From: Bordetella parapertussis | GTDB lineage: Bacteria > Pseudomonadota > Gammaproteobacteria > Burkholderiales > SG8-39 | DNA: 36,117 nucleotides | Assembly: GCA_945862265.1 (NCBI GenBank) | Contig: CAMAXP010000004.1 | Span: 1-36,117 of the forward strand | Reading direction: 5' to 3' | Shown here: positions 1 to 7,807 of the stretch, piece by piece | How the letters are laid out: every line of letters starts with the position of its first letter | Numbering within the stretch: position 1 is the stretch's first letter | Program-made: the position numbers and the translations under genes | The notes under the pieces: generated by a model | What the model was told of the DNA's origin: nothing | What the model saw: the letters and a program-made list of their open reading frames with translations, nothing else | Databases searched by the model: none

Positions 1-117
1 CAGCAGCAGCAGGCCAGCAACGCCTGGTACTACTGCCAGGGCTCCAACGCGTACTACCCGTACGTGCGCGAATGCCCCACCGGCTGGCAACAGGTGGCGC
101 CGCAGCCGCAGCGCTAG
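1..117 (+). CDS. C-terminal end of a small YYC/YPYV-motif protein (5' end outside window)
   Basis: The frame is open from base 1 and ends at TAG 115-117, giving 38 residues that start with a short glutamine run (four CAG codons). The visible tail has the pattern W-Y-Y-C, then Y-Y-P-Y-V, then C-P-x-G-W near the end. This signature is frequent at the C terminus of small proline- and glutamine-rich secreted or lipoprotein-like proteins of proteobacteria whose function is not known. The two cysteines could form a disulfide in the envelope, but that is inference. The start, any signal peptide and the upstream context lie outside the window. It converges on the membrane protein gene that ends at 126. 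Confidence 0.6.
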   Translation, partial: QQQQASNAWYYCQGSNAYYPYVRECPTGWQQVAPQPQR

Positions 118-125
118 TTGTCGAA

Positions 126-911
126 CTAGGCGCGGCGCATCTTCAGGTAGTACAGCCCGCAGTTCCACGCGACGGCCACGGCGAGCCCCAGCAGCAGGGC
201 CGCGGCCGACCCCATCTGCGCGGCGGCGAGGTGCAGCACCGCCAGCGCCGAGCCGAACCCGACCAGGCCCTTGAGGGAATTCACCAGCAGCGACGCCGTG
301 AACGGGCCGCCCCAGCGCGGCTGCAGTATCAATACCAGCGAAGTAAACACCACCGGGTAGGTCGCAAGTACCCCTGTGGACGCGGGGCCGAGCGCGTTGC
401 TGGTGATCGTCGTGCCGATGACGACGCAGGCGACGAGGATCGAGCGCAGCGCCAGGTCGAAGCGCACGCGCGGTACCGGCGGCGGCGAGGACGCCAGCAC
501 GAACCGCCGCAGCGCGAAGATCGCGCCGCCAAACACCACGGCGAACAGCACGCAGGCTTCCACGAACGACCACTGTCGCAGTTGCAGCAGCATCGCGCAG
601 GTCCACCAGGCCGCCGTCGCGGCGATCCAGGACACGAAGGTCGCCGAGCGCTGCGCGACCAGCGCATGCACCGTGACGAAAGCGACGGTCGCCGGGACCC
701 CCGCAACCCCCATCAACGCGCTGTCCGAGATGAACTGCGGCCCGTGGTCGATCGCGAGGAACACGTAGATCGGCCCGGTGGACACCGGCAGCGTCGCGAC
801 CAGCGAGCCGAAGAAGGGCCCGAGGCGCTCGGCCGCGCGCGAGGCGCTGACCACGACGACGATCGCGCAGGCGATCTTCAGCGCGATGAAGGGGTCGATC
901 ACGGGGTGCAT
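126..911 (-). CDS. Polytopic inner-membrane protein of unknown function
   Basis: The 261-residue product is strongly hydrophobic, with about eight or nine candidate membrane helices. The first spans about residues 9-25 and the last about 230-255. Short Arg/Pro-rich loops occur at about residues 136-152. No catalytic or binding motif was recognised and no family is assigned. The start is the ATG at 909-911, which gives a soluble N-terminal stretch of only eight residues before the first helix. It follows livF in the same direction after a 138-base gap, so it may be read through from the liv operon or have its own promoter. Nothing visible ties it to branched-chain amino acid or aromatic acid transport. 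Confidence is for a real membrane protein, not for a function. Confidence 0.75.
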   Translation of the reverse strand: MHPVIDPFIALKIACAIVVVVSASRAAERLGPFFGSLVATLPVSTGPIYVFLAIDHGPQFISDSALMGVAGVPATVAFVTVHALVAQRSATFVSWIAATAAWWTCAMLLQLRQWSFVEACVLFAVVFGGAIFALRRFVLASSPPPVPRVRFDLALRSILVACVVIGTTITSNALGPASTGVLATYPVVFTSLVLILQPRWGGPFTASLLVNSLKGLVGFGSALAVLHLAAAQMGSAAALLLGLAVAVAWNCGLYYLKMRRA

Positions 912-1049
912 GGATCAGTCCGTCGCATCAGCCGCGCAGCACGAGCACGTTGCCCGTCACCGACACTACCATGCCCGCGACCACCGGCACCATCGCCATA
1001 ACCGGAATGAAGCATACGTCTCTGGAAGGCGATTCAATCCGGCGATGCG

Positions 1050-1749
1050 CTACTTCGCCCCGGTGCCGAGGTAGGCGCGCGCGAGTGCCGCGTCGCCCTT
1101 CAGGCGCGCCGCCTCGTCCGTGACGACGATGCGCCCGGTCTCGAGCACGCATGCGCGGTCGGCGATGGCGAGCGTCTGCCGCGCCTTCTGCTCGATGATG
1201 AGAATGGTTATCCCTGCTGCGCGCAAGTCCTTCACGATGCCGAACACCCGCTCGACCATCAGCGGCGCGAGGCCGAGCGACGGTTCGTCGAGCATCAGCA
1301 GGCGCGGCTTTGCGAGCAGCGCGCGGCCGATGGCGAGCATCTGCTGCTCGCCGCCCGAGAGCAGGCCCGCAGGCACGGCGCTGCGCTCCTGCAGCACGGG
1401 GAAGCGCTCGTAGACGGCATTGATCTCCTGCTCCGGCGCGCCGCCTTTGCGGCAGTAGCCGCCCATCAGCAGGTTCTCGTGCACGGTCATGCGCGCGAGG
1501 ATGCCGCGGCCTTCCGGCACAAGGCACAGGCCCTGGCCGGGGCGCTCTTCCGCGCGCCCGGGGCGCAACGGCGCGCCGTCGAATTCGATGCGGCCGGTAA
1601 AGGGCAGTACACCAGCGATTGCCTTCAGCGTCGTGGTCTTGCCGGCGCCGTTGGGGCCGATCAGCGCGAGGATTTCGCCGGCGCGCACCTCGAAGCCGAC
1701 ATCGCTCACGGCGCGCACCGGGCCGTAGGAAACGCAAAGGCCTTCGACC

Positions 1750-1757
<8 letters not shown>
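1050..1757 (-). CDS. livF: Liv-type ABC transporter ATP-binding protein LivF
   Basis: This is the second of two cytoplasmic ATPases that drive a branched-chain-amino-acid/aromatic-acid type (HAAT) importer. In its 235 residues, Walker A GPNGAGKT lies at 34-41, the LivF-typical VPEGRG segment follows around 80-85, the signature LSGGEQQ is at 133-139, and Walker B LLMLDEP is at 153-159. The length matches E. coli LivF (237). Its ATG overlaps the end of livG by 8 bases, indicating translational coupling. It is the last gene of the leftward livKHMGF operon. Membership in the family is secure. The transported substrate cannot be read from the ATPase, and the neighbouring catabolic genes suggest something other than leucine. 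Confidence 0.95.
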
Positions 1758-2491
<734 letters not shown>

Positions 2492-2499
<8 letters not shown>

Positions 2500-3331
2500 G
2501 GCGTTTGAACAGGCGGAAGACGGGGTCGAGCAACTTGCGATCCAAGAGACCCTGCCTGCGCACGAGCAGGATCAGCACCAGCAGCGCGCCGAAGGCCGCC
2601 AGCCGCCAGTTGGCCGCGAAGCGCAGCGCCTCGGGCAGCAGGTTCAGGATCACCGAGCCGGCCAGCGCGCCGATGGCGACTTCGGAGCCGCCGACGATGG
2701 CGATCAGGACCAGGTCCACGGAGCGTTCGAACGCGAAGTTGCCCGGCTCGATGAAGAGCTGGTGGTGCGCGAACAGCCCGCCCGCGACGCCGCCGATCGC
2801 GGCGCTCAGCGTGAACGCGGTGAGCTTGAGGCGCGTGGTGTCGAGGCCCGCCATCTCCGCGGCGGTTTCGTCGTCGCGCACCGCGCGGAACTCCAGCCAC
2901 AGCCGCGAGCGTTCGAGCAGCATCACAATGCCGAGGAGGCCCGCGGTCCACAGCCAGATGGACGCGAGCGATACCTTTTGCATGCCGTGGAACCCGCCCG
3001 CGCCGCCGGTGGCCTCCAGGTTGAGGAAGAAGCTGCGCGTCATTTCGCCAAAGCCGAGCGTGGCCATCGCGAGGTAGATGCCGCGCAGGCGCAGCGCGGG
3101 GAAGCCGATGATGAGCCCGGTGAGGCCGCTGGCGGCTGCGCCCGCGAGCAAGGCCGCGTCGAGCGGCCAGCCTTTCCAGACGGTGAGCATCGACGCGACA
3201 TACGCGCCGATCGCCATGAAGGCCGCGTTGCCGAGCGACAGCTGCCCCACCGACAGGATCACGTAGACCGACAGGCCGCCAAGGAGGCCGACGCCCACAT
3301 CGGCCAGCAGCGCCTGGACGTAGCTCGACAT
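2492..3331 (-). CDS. livM: Liv-type ABC transporter permease LivM
   Basis: This is a membrane permease of the importer. The start chosen is the ATG at 3329-3331, giving 279 residues beginning MSSYVQ. The frame stays open further upstream, but that part lies over livH and has an Arg-rich, non-membrane composition, so it is not coding. The protein has the LivM-type alternation of hydrophobic helices and contains the family-typical AIVGGSEVAIGALAGSVI stretch near the C terminus. It is shorter than E. coli LivM (425) but within the usual range for betaproteobacterial homologues. Start and stop are fused to the neighbours: livH ends in TGA whose A is the first base of this ATG. Confidence 0.93.
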
Positions 3332-4212
3332 CACAGCCGCTCGCCTTCCTGTCCGGGCGGCTTGCCGAGCAGGCCGTGGGGCCGCAGCAGCAGCGTCGCG
3401 ATCATCAGGCCATAGACCACGAAGTCGCGCACCGCCGAGCCGCCGAGGTAGATCGTCATCACTTCGGCGATGCCGACCAGCGGCCCCGCCAGCAGCACGC
3501 CCCAGATGCGCGTCACGCCGCCGATCACCATGACGGCGATGGCCTTCAGGCCCGCGTCTGCGCCCACAAACGGACTGACCGCCGAGTAGTGCAGTCCGAT
3601 CAGCACCCCCGCCGCGCCGGCGAGCACGCCCGAAAGGAGGAAGGTGCCGCTTACCACGCGCTGTGCGGGCACGCCAAGCAGCCGGGCTACGCCGGGGTTC
3701 TCGGCCACGGCGCGCAGGGCGCGGCCGAAGCGCGTGCGCTGCACGAGCCACGCAACGATGCCGACGAGGAGGATCGCGCAGCCGATCACCGTGAGCTGCG
3801 GCGTGGAGATGCGCAGGCCCGCGAACTCGAAGGCCGTGCCCACCGCGCTGTCGGGCAGCTGCAGTGGATCGGAGCCGAAGAGGTTGACCACCGCGTTCTG
3901 CAGCACGATCGAGCAGCCGAGCGTCGAGAGCAGCGGCACGATGGGCGGGGCGCCCGCGAAGGGCCGGTAGGCGACGCGCTCGATGACCAGCGCCAGCACC
4001 CCGGCCGACCCCATTCCCGCGAGGACCGCCACCGGAAGCGGGGCGCCGTGCGCGAGCGCGGAGAGGCCCACGTAGGCGCCGACCATGAAGAGCTCGGCCA
4101 CTGCGATGTTGAGCACGCCGAGCACGCCCATCACCAGCGAGAAGGCGAGGGCCACCAGCGTATAGACGGCCCCGAGGGTGAGGCCGTTGAGGAGCTGCTG
4201 CAGCGCGATCAT
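3331..4212 (-). CDS. livH: Liv-type ABC transporter permease LivH
   Basis: This is the partner permease, 293 residues. It opens with the LivH hallmark LQQLLNGLTLGAVYTLVALA and contains the conserved cytoplasmic EAA-like region RALRAVAENPGVARLLG and the GGVTRIWGVLLAGPLVG segment near 250. About eight membrane helices are predicted by eye. It follows livK after about 31 bases and overlaps livM by one base (TGATG). Length agrees with E. coli LivH (308). Confidence 0.94.
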   Translation of the reverse strand: MIALQQLLNGLTLGAVYTLVALAFSLVMGVLGVLNIAVAELFMVGAYVGLSALAHGAPLPVAVLAGMGSAGVLALVIERVAYRPFAGAPPIVPLLSTLGCSIVLQNAVVNLFGSDPLQLPDSAVGTAFEFAGLRISTPQLTVIGCAILLVGIVAWLVQRTRFGRALRAVAENPGVARLLGVPAQRVVSGTFLLSGVLAGAAGVLIGLHYSAVSPFVGADAGLKAIAVMVIGGVTRIWGVLLAGPLVGIAEVMTIYLGGSAVRDFVVYGLMIATLLLRPHGLLGKPPGQEGERL

Positions 4213-4243
4213 GTCAGGCCGCGCCGCAGCCGGTCAGCGGCGT

Positions 4244-5473
4244 TCAGCAGCCCTTGCCTCCGGGGGCGCTGCAGCCGCGCACGCGCTCGGCCCACTTGCC
4301 GCCCTGGCCGACCACGATGTAGAAGCTCTTGATCGCGTCCCCGTCCGGGTTGAACGAGACCTTGCCGGCAAAGCCGGTGAAGGCGCCCGAGGTGGCGACG
4401 TACTTCTGGATCTTCTCGCGGTCCTGCGCGAGCTGGTCGGGCTTGCCCGAGACGCCGGCCTTCTTGATCGCGTCGATGTAGAGGCTGACGATCTCGTAGA
4501 TGTTCGCGTCGTACATGCTTGGTTCGATCTCGGCGGGCAGGCCCTGGGTCTTCCTGAGGATGGGCTGCAGCGCGGTGACGAACCTGGCCGACGGGCCGGC
4601 GGTGTCGCCGAGGAAGAACGTGGCCGGCGCGACCACGGGGATCTCCGGCGCGGCCTTGAGGATCGCGGCCGAGATCAGCGGGGTGCCGCCGATCACGGGC
4701 TTCGCGAATCCCTGGCGCTTCATTTCGCGGATCACGGTGATGGCCTGGCTGTAGTCAGCGGCGACGATCACGCCGTCCGGGTTCAGCGAGCGCAGCGTCG
4801 TGACCTGCGCGCTGACGTCCACGTCGCCGGTGTTGAAGGTGAGGAAGCTGCCCTCGTTCACGACCTTGATGCCGTTCTCCTTCATGAGGCCCGGCATGAT
4901 GCGGCTGCCCAGCGACACCGAGTTGGCGTCCTTCGCGTCGTAGATCACCGCGACGGTCGCGACCTTGTAGGCGTCCTTGAAGAACGGCACGCTGGTCTTC
5001 GCGAGCACGAGCTCGTCGACCGTGTTGCGGAAGGCCCACGGGCGGTTCAGCGCCGACACGCCGGGCTTGGAGGAGGCCTGCGACATCGACACCAGCTTCA
5101 TCTGGTTGGCGACCGGGAACGCGACCTCGGCCGCGCTGCTGGTGAGCGGGCCGGCGATCGCGAGGACCTTGTCGTCCTCGGCGAGGCGGCGCACGAGGTT
5201 GGCGGCCTGCGGGGGCTTGGCCGAGTCGTCGTACACGATCACGCGGAGCTTGGCGCCCTCGACGCCACCAGCGGCGTTGACCTCGTCCTCGAGCATCTTC
5301 AGCGTGGCGGTGTTGGTGCGGCCCCATTCCGCGAACGGGCCGCTGGAAGGCACCACCGCGCCGATGCGCACTTCGAGGCCGGCGAGGCGGCCGCTCTGCG
5401 CGGCGGAAGGTTGGGCGAAGGCAAGGGCGAGCGCGGCAAGCGCAAAGCCGGTGCGAAAGCGGGTGCTGGTCAT
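4244..5473 (-). CDS. Liv-type periplasmic substrate-binding protein (LivK/Peripla_BP_6 family)
   Basis: This is the 409-residue periplasmic receptor that feeds the LivHMGF importer. Residues 1-25 form a Sec signal peptide (basic start, alanine-rich core, cleavage expected after PSAA before QSG). The mature part begins with the family-typical IGAVVPSSGPFAEWGR and carries the later GFAGKVSFNPDGD segment seen in many Liv-type receptors of aromatic or organic acids. Two cysteines lie in the last ten residues. It is the first gene of the leftward operon and diverges from the MarR gene across a 190-base gap that holds a strong candidate operator. The arrangement suggests that the ligand is the substrate of the rightward catabolic operon, which is inference. 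Confidence 0.92.
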   Translation of the reverse strand: MTSTRFRTGFALAALALAFAQPSAAQSGRLAGLEVRIGAVVPSSGPFAEWGRTNTATLKMLEDEVNAAGGVEGAKLRVIVYDDSAKPPQAANLVRRLAEDDKVLAIAGPLTSSAAEVAFPVANQMKLVSMSQASSKPGVSALNRPWAFRNTVDELVLAKTSVPFFKDAYKVATVAVIYDAKDANSVSLGSRIMPGLMKENGIKVVNEGSFLTFNTGDVDVSAQVTTLRSLNPDGVIVAADYSQAITVIREMKRQGFAKPVIGGTPLISAAILKAAPEIPVVAPATFFLGDTAGPSARFVTALQPILRKTQGLPAEIEPSMYDANIYEIVSLYIDAIKKAGVSGKPDQLAQDREKIQKYVATSGAFTGFAGKVSFNPDGDAIKSFYIVVGQGGKWAERVRGCSAPGGKGC

Positions 5474-5525
5474 GGGGATCTCTCGTGGGGTGGTGGTTGC
5501 GCGAACGTGCTGCGCGAGCGGCGAA

Positions 5526-5554
5526 GGTTAACCGAGTGTCGGGAAAGTTTACAA
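5526..5554 (-). promoter_or_regulatory. Candidate promoter for the liv operon
   Basis: Reading leftward, TTGTAA (5554-5549) is followed after exactly 17 bases by TTAACC (5531-5526), about 50 bases before the livK ATG. The -35 box matches the sigma-70 consensus in four of six positions and the -10 box is poor, which would suit an activated or repressible promoter. The -10 sits in a GGTTAACC palindrome at 5526-5533. It is a weak call made only from sequence. Confidence 0.3.
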
Positions 5555-5604
5555 GCAGGGATGCGAATCAAACGGGCGCACCAGCGAAATGCGCCGCGCA
5601 GCTA

Positions 5605-5634
5605 TTGACTTTCGCTAGGCTACCTAGCTATCTT
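5605..5634 (+). promoter_or_regulatory. Promoter of the MarR operon with a palindromic operator between its boxes
   Basis: TTGACT (5605-5610) and TATCTT (5629-5634) are 18 bases apart and lie 30 bases before the MarR ATG. Between them is a perfect inverted repeat, GCTAGG-CTA-CCTAGC (5614-5628), which abuts the -10 box. A repressor bound there would block RNA polymerase. Position next to a marR gene makes it the obvious autoregulatory site, and it could also affect the divergent liv operon. Boxes and repeat are seen directly; the binding protein is inferred. Confidence 0.65.
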
Positions 5635-5663
5635 GGCGCGCGCCCCTACTGGCCGAGACCCGC

Positions 5664-6278
5664 ATGACCGCACGCAAGACCTCCCGCCCGGCCCGTCCCC
5701 CCGCCCGCAAGCGCGCCGCCAAGGCGCCGCTGACCGTGTCGCGCAAGGCCTTGCTCACCGGCAGCGACGACCGCAGGTTCCGCGAGCTGGTGCATGCGTT
5801 CTTCGCGTTCCAGGCGCGCCACGAGGCGATCCGCGACGGGCACGCCGCCTACATCGGCCTGGCCGGCATCCAGTACACGATCCTGATCTCGATCGGCCAC
5901 CTCGAGGCCGAGGGCCCGGTCACGGTGAAGACGGTGTGCGACCACCTGCGCATGTCGAGCGCGTTCATCGCGGTGGAGACCGCCAAGCTCGTCGAGCGCG
6001 ACCTGATTGCGAAGGCCCGCGACCCGAAGGATGCGCGCCGCACGCTGCTGAAGACCACCGCGCAGGGCTATGCGCTGCTGGCGAAACTCGCGCCCGCGCA
6101 GCGCGCGGTGAACGACATCGAGTTCGGCGGGCTCTCGCCGCGCGACTTCACGCAGCTGCACCGGACCATGAACCGCCTGATCGAAAACTGCGACGCCGCG
6201 CTGGCGATGCAGCGCCTGCTCGAACAACCAGCCACGCGCGGCATCGCCGCGCGGCTCGACGAATCCCAGCCGGCCTGA
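5664..6278 (+). CDS. MarR-family transcriptional regulator
   Basis: This 204-residue winged-helix regulator is probably the ligand-responsive repressor of the adjoining catabolic and uptake operons. The MarR core runs from about residue 40 to 160. The recognition-helix region is in the stretch with VKTVCDHLRMSSAFIAVET, followed by the wing with the family-typical D-P-K-D-A-R-R-T pattern. The first 25 residues are a basic Arg/Lys/Pro/Ala tail not found in short MarR proteins and possibly disordered. The ATG at 5664 has only a weak ribosome site (GAGAC). It starts the rightward run, diverges from livK, and is 31 bases before the monooxygenase gene. MarR proteins in such positions commonly sense aromatic or heterocyclic acids; the ligand here is unknown. 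Confidence 0.9.
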   Translation: MTARKTSRPARPPARKRAAKAPLTVSRKALLTGSDDRRFRELVHAFFAFQARHEAIRDGHAAYIGLAGIQYTILISIGHLEAEGPVTVKTVCDHLRMSSAFIAVETAKLVERDLIAKARDPKDARRTLLKTTAQGYALLAKLAPAQRAVNDIEFGGLSPRDFTQLHRTMNRLIENCDAALAMQRLLEQPATRGIAARLDESQPA

Positions 6279-6309
6279 CCCCGGCCGAACCTGCACCAAG
6301 GAGACCACG

Positions 6310-7800
6310 ATGACCCACCCTGTGAAGGACGGCAAGAAGCACCTCGAATCGCTGCGCGACGGCCGCCGCGTATTCATCGACGGCAAGCTCGTCGACGACG
6401 TCACCACGCACCCGGCGTTCCGCAACTCGGTGCAGTCCTCGTGTTCGCTCTACGACTTCCAGGCGCACCCCGAGAACCGCGAGCTGATGACCTTCGAGAC
6501 GGAAACGGGGCATCAGGTCAGCCGCGCCTGGCAGAAGCCGCGCACCTACGCCGAGATGGTCGAGCGCCGCAAGGCCCTCACGGCGCTGGCCGAGCAGCAC
6601 CACGGCTTCATGGGCCGCTCGCCGGACCACCTCGCCTCCGCGCTGCTCGGGCAGGTCATGGGCCTGCCGGTGTTCGAGAAGCATGGCTCCAAGCGCGCCA
6701 AGGCGATGAACGACTACTACCACTGGGCGGCCGACAACGACCTTTTCCTCACCTACGTGATCATCAACCCGCAGGCCGATCGCGCCAAGGACTGGGGCGA
6801 CCAGGCGGGCGAGGACCTCGTGGCCGCGGTGGTGGACGAGGACTCGGAGGGCATCACTATCCGCGGCGCGAAGATGCTCGGCACCAGCTCGATCATGGCC
6901 AACGAGGTGTTCGTCGCCAACCTGCAGCCGCTCAAACCGGGCGAGGAGAAACTCGCGTTCTCGTGCGCGCTGCCGATGAACGCCAAGGGCCTCAAGGTGC
7001 TGTCGCGGAAATCGTTCGAGCAGCACGCGGTGTCGCGCTTCGACAACCCGCTCGCCTCGCACTACGACGAGAACGACGCGGTGATCTACTTCGACGACGT
7101 GAAAGTCCCTTGGGACCGGGTGTTCGTCTACAACGACACCGACATGTGCCGCGCGCAGTTCCACGACACGGCCGGCCACATCATGCAGAACTACCAGGCG
7201 CAGATCCGCATGGCGGTGAAGATGCGCTTCATGGTCGGCATCGCCCGCAAGATCGCCGAGACCATCGGCACGGTGAACATGCCGCCGGTGCGCGAGAAGC
7301 TCGGCTGGCTCGCGGCCAAGGCCGCGATGGTGGAATCGATGATGCTGGGAATGGAGGCGGGCGGGGGGATGTACGAGGGCTACTACATCCCGAGCCGCCA
7401 CCTCGTGTACACCTCGCAGGTGATCACGCAGGAGCTTTACCCCCAGTTCGTGCAGACCATGCGCGAGCTCGCCGGCGGGGCGCTGATCATGCTGCCCTCC
7501 TCCTCGGCCGACTTCGACAACCCCGAGCTCGCGCCGATCATCGCCAAGACCCAGGTCTCGCCGGCGATGTCGTCGGACGACCGGGTGAAGTTCCTCAAGC
7601 TCGCGTGGGACGCGGTGGGCAGCGAGTTCGCCTCGCGCCACGTGCAGTACGAGATGTTCTATGCGGGCGCGCAGTTCGTCACCAGCGGGCACAGCTACCG
7701 CACCTACGACTGGAAGAGGGCGCTGGCGATGACCGACCGCGCGCTCGGCCAGTACGAGCGCGTGCCGGCGAAGTCGCCCTCCCTGACCAAAGTTGCCTGA
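6310..7800 (+). CDS. HpaB-like FADH2-dependent monooxygenase, oxygenase component
   Basis: The product belongs to the 4-hydroxyphenylacetate 3-hydroxylase (HpaB) family of two-component flavin monooxygenases, which use FADH2 supplied by a separate reductase. At 496 residues it is close to HpaB (about 480-520). Visible family segments are the N-terminal RAWQKPRTYAEMVERR, GRSPDH at 102-107, the NDLFLTYVIINPQADR region at 143-158, and the C-terminal ELAGGALIMLPSS. Positions aligned by eye with the HpaB substrate-contact Tyr and His read H107 and Y149, so the natural substrate is probably not 4-hydroxyphenylacetate. The start is fixed by AAGGAG at 6298-6303. No flavin reductase (HpaC) gene is in the window, so the reductase must come from elsewhere. 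The stop is 7 bases before the enamidase-like gene. Confidence 0.9.
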   Translation: MTHPVKDGKKHLESLRDGRRVFIDGKLVDDVTTHPAFRNSVQSSCSLYDFQAHPENRELMTFETETGHQVSRAWQKPRTYAEMVERRKALTALAEQHHGFMGRSPDHLASALLGQVMGLPVFEKHGSKRAKAMNDYYHWAADNDLFLTYVIINPQADRAKDWGDQAGEDLVAAVVDEDSEGITIRGAKMLGTSSIMANEVFVANLQPLKPGEEKLAFSCALPMNAKGLKVLSRKSFEQHAVSRFDNPLASHYDENDAVIYFDDVKVPWDRVFVYNDTDMCRAQFHDTAGHIMQNYQAQIRMAVKMRFMVGIARKIAETIGTVNMPPVREKLGWLAAKAAMVESMMLGMEAGGGMYEGYYIPSRHLVYTSQVITQELYPQFVQTMRELAGGALIMLPSSSADFDNPELAPIIAKTQVSPAMSSDDRVKFLKLAWDAVGSEFASRHVQYEMFYAGAQFVTSGHSYRTYDWKRALAMTDRALGQYERVPAKSPSLTKVA

Positions 7801-7807
7801 GGACCCC

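Noticed and set aside
3332..3751. Upstream extension of the livM frame
   Set aside because: It is Arg-rich and lies antiphase over livH, while MSSYVQ at 3331 gives a normal permease start coupled to the livH stop.
4178..5608. Long plus-strand open frame opposite livK
   Set aside because: It is an antisense shadow caused by high GC; its His/Asp/Arg/Gly-rich composition is typical of the non-coding frame, while livK has a signal peptide and family motifs.
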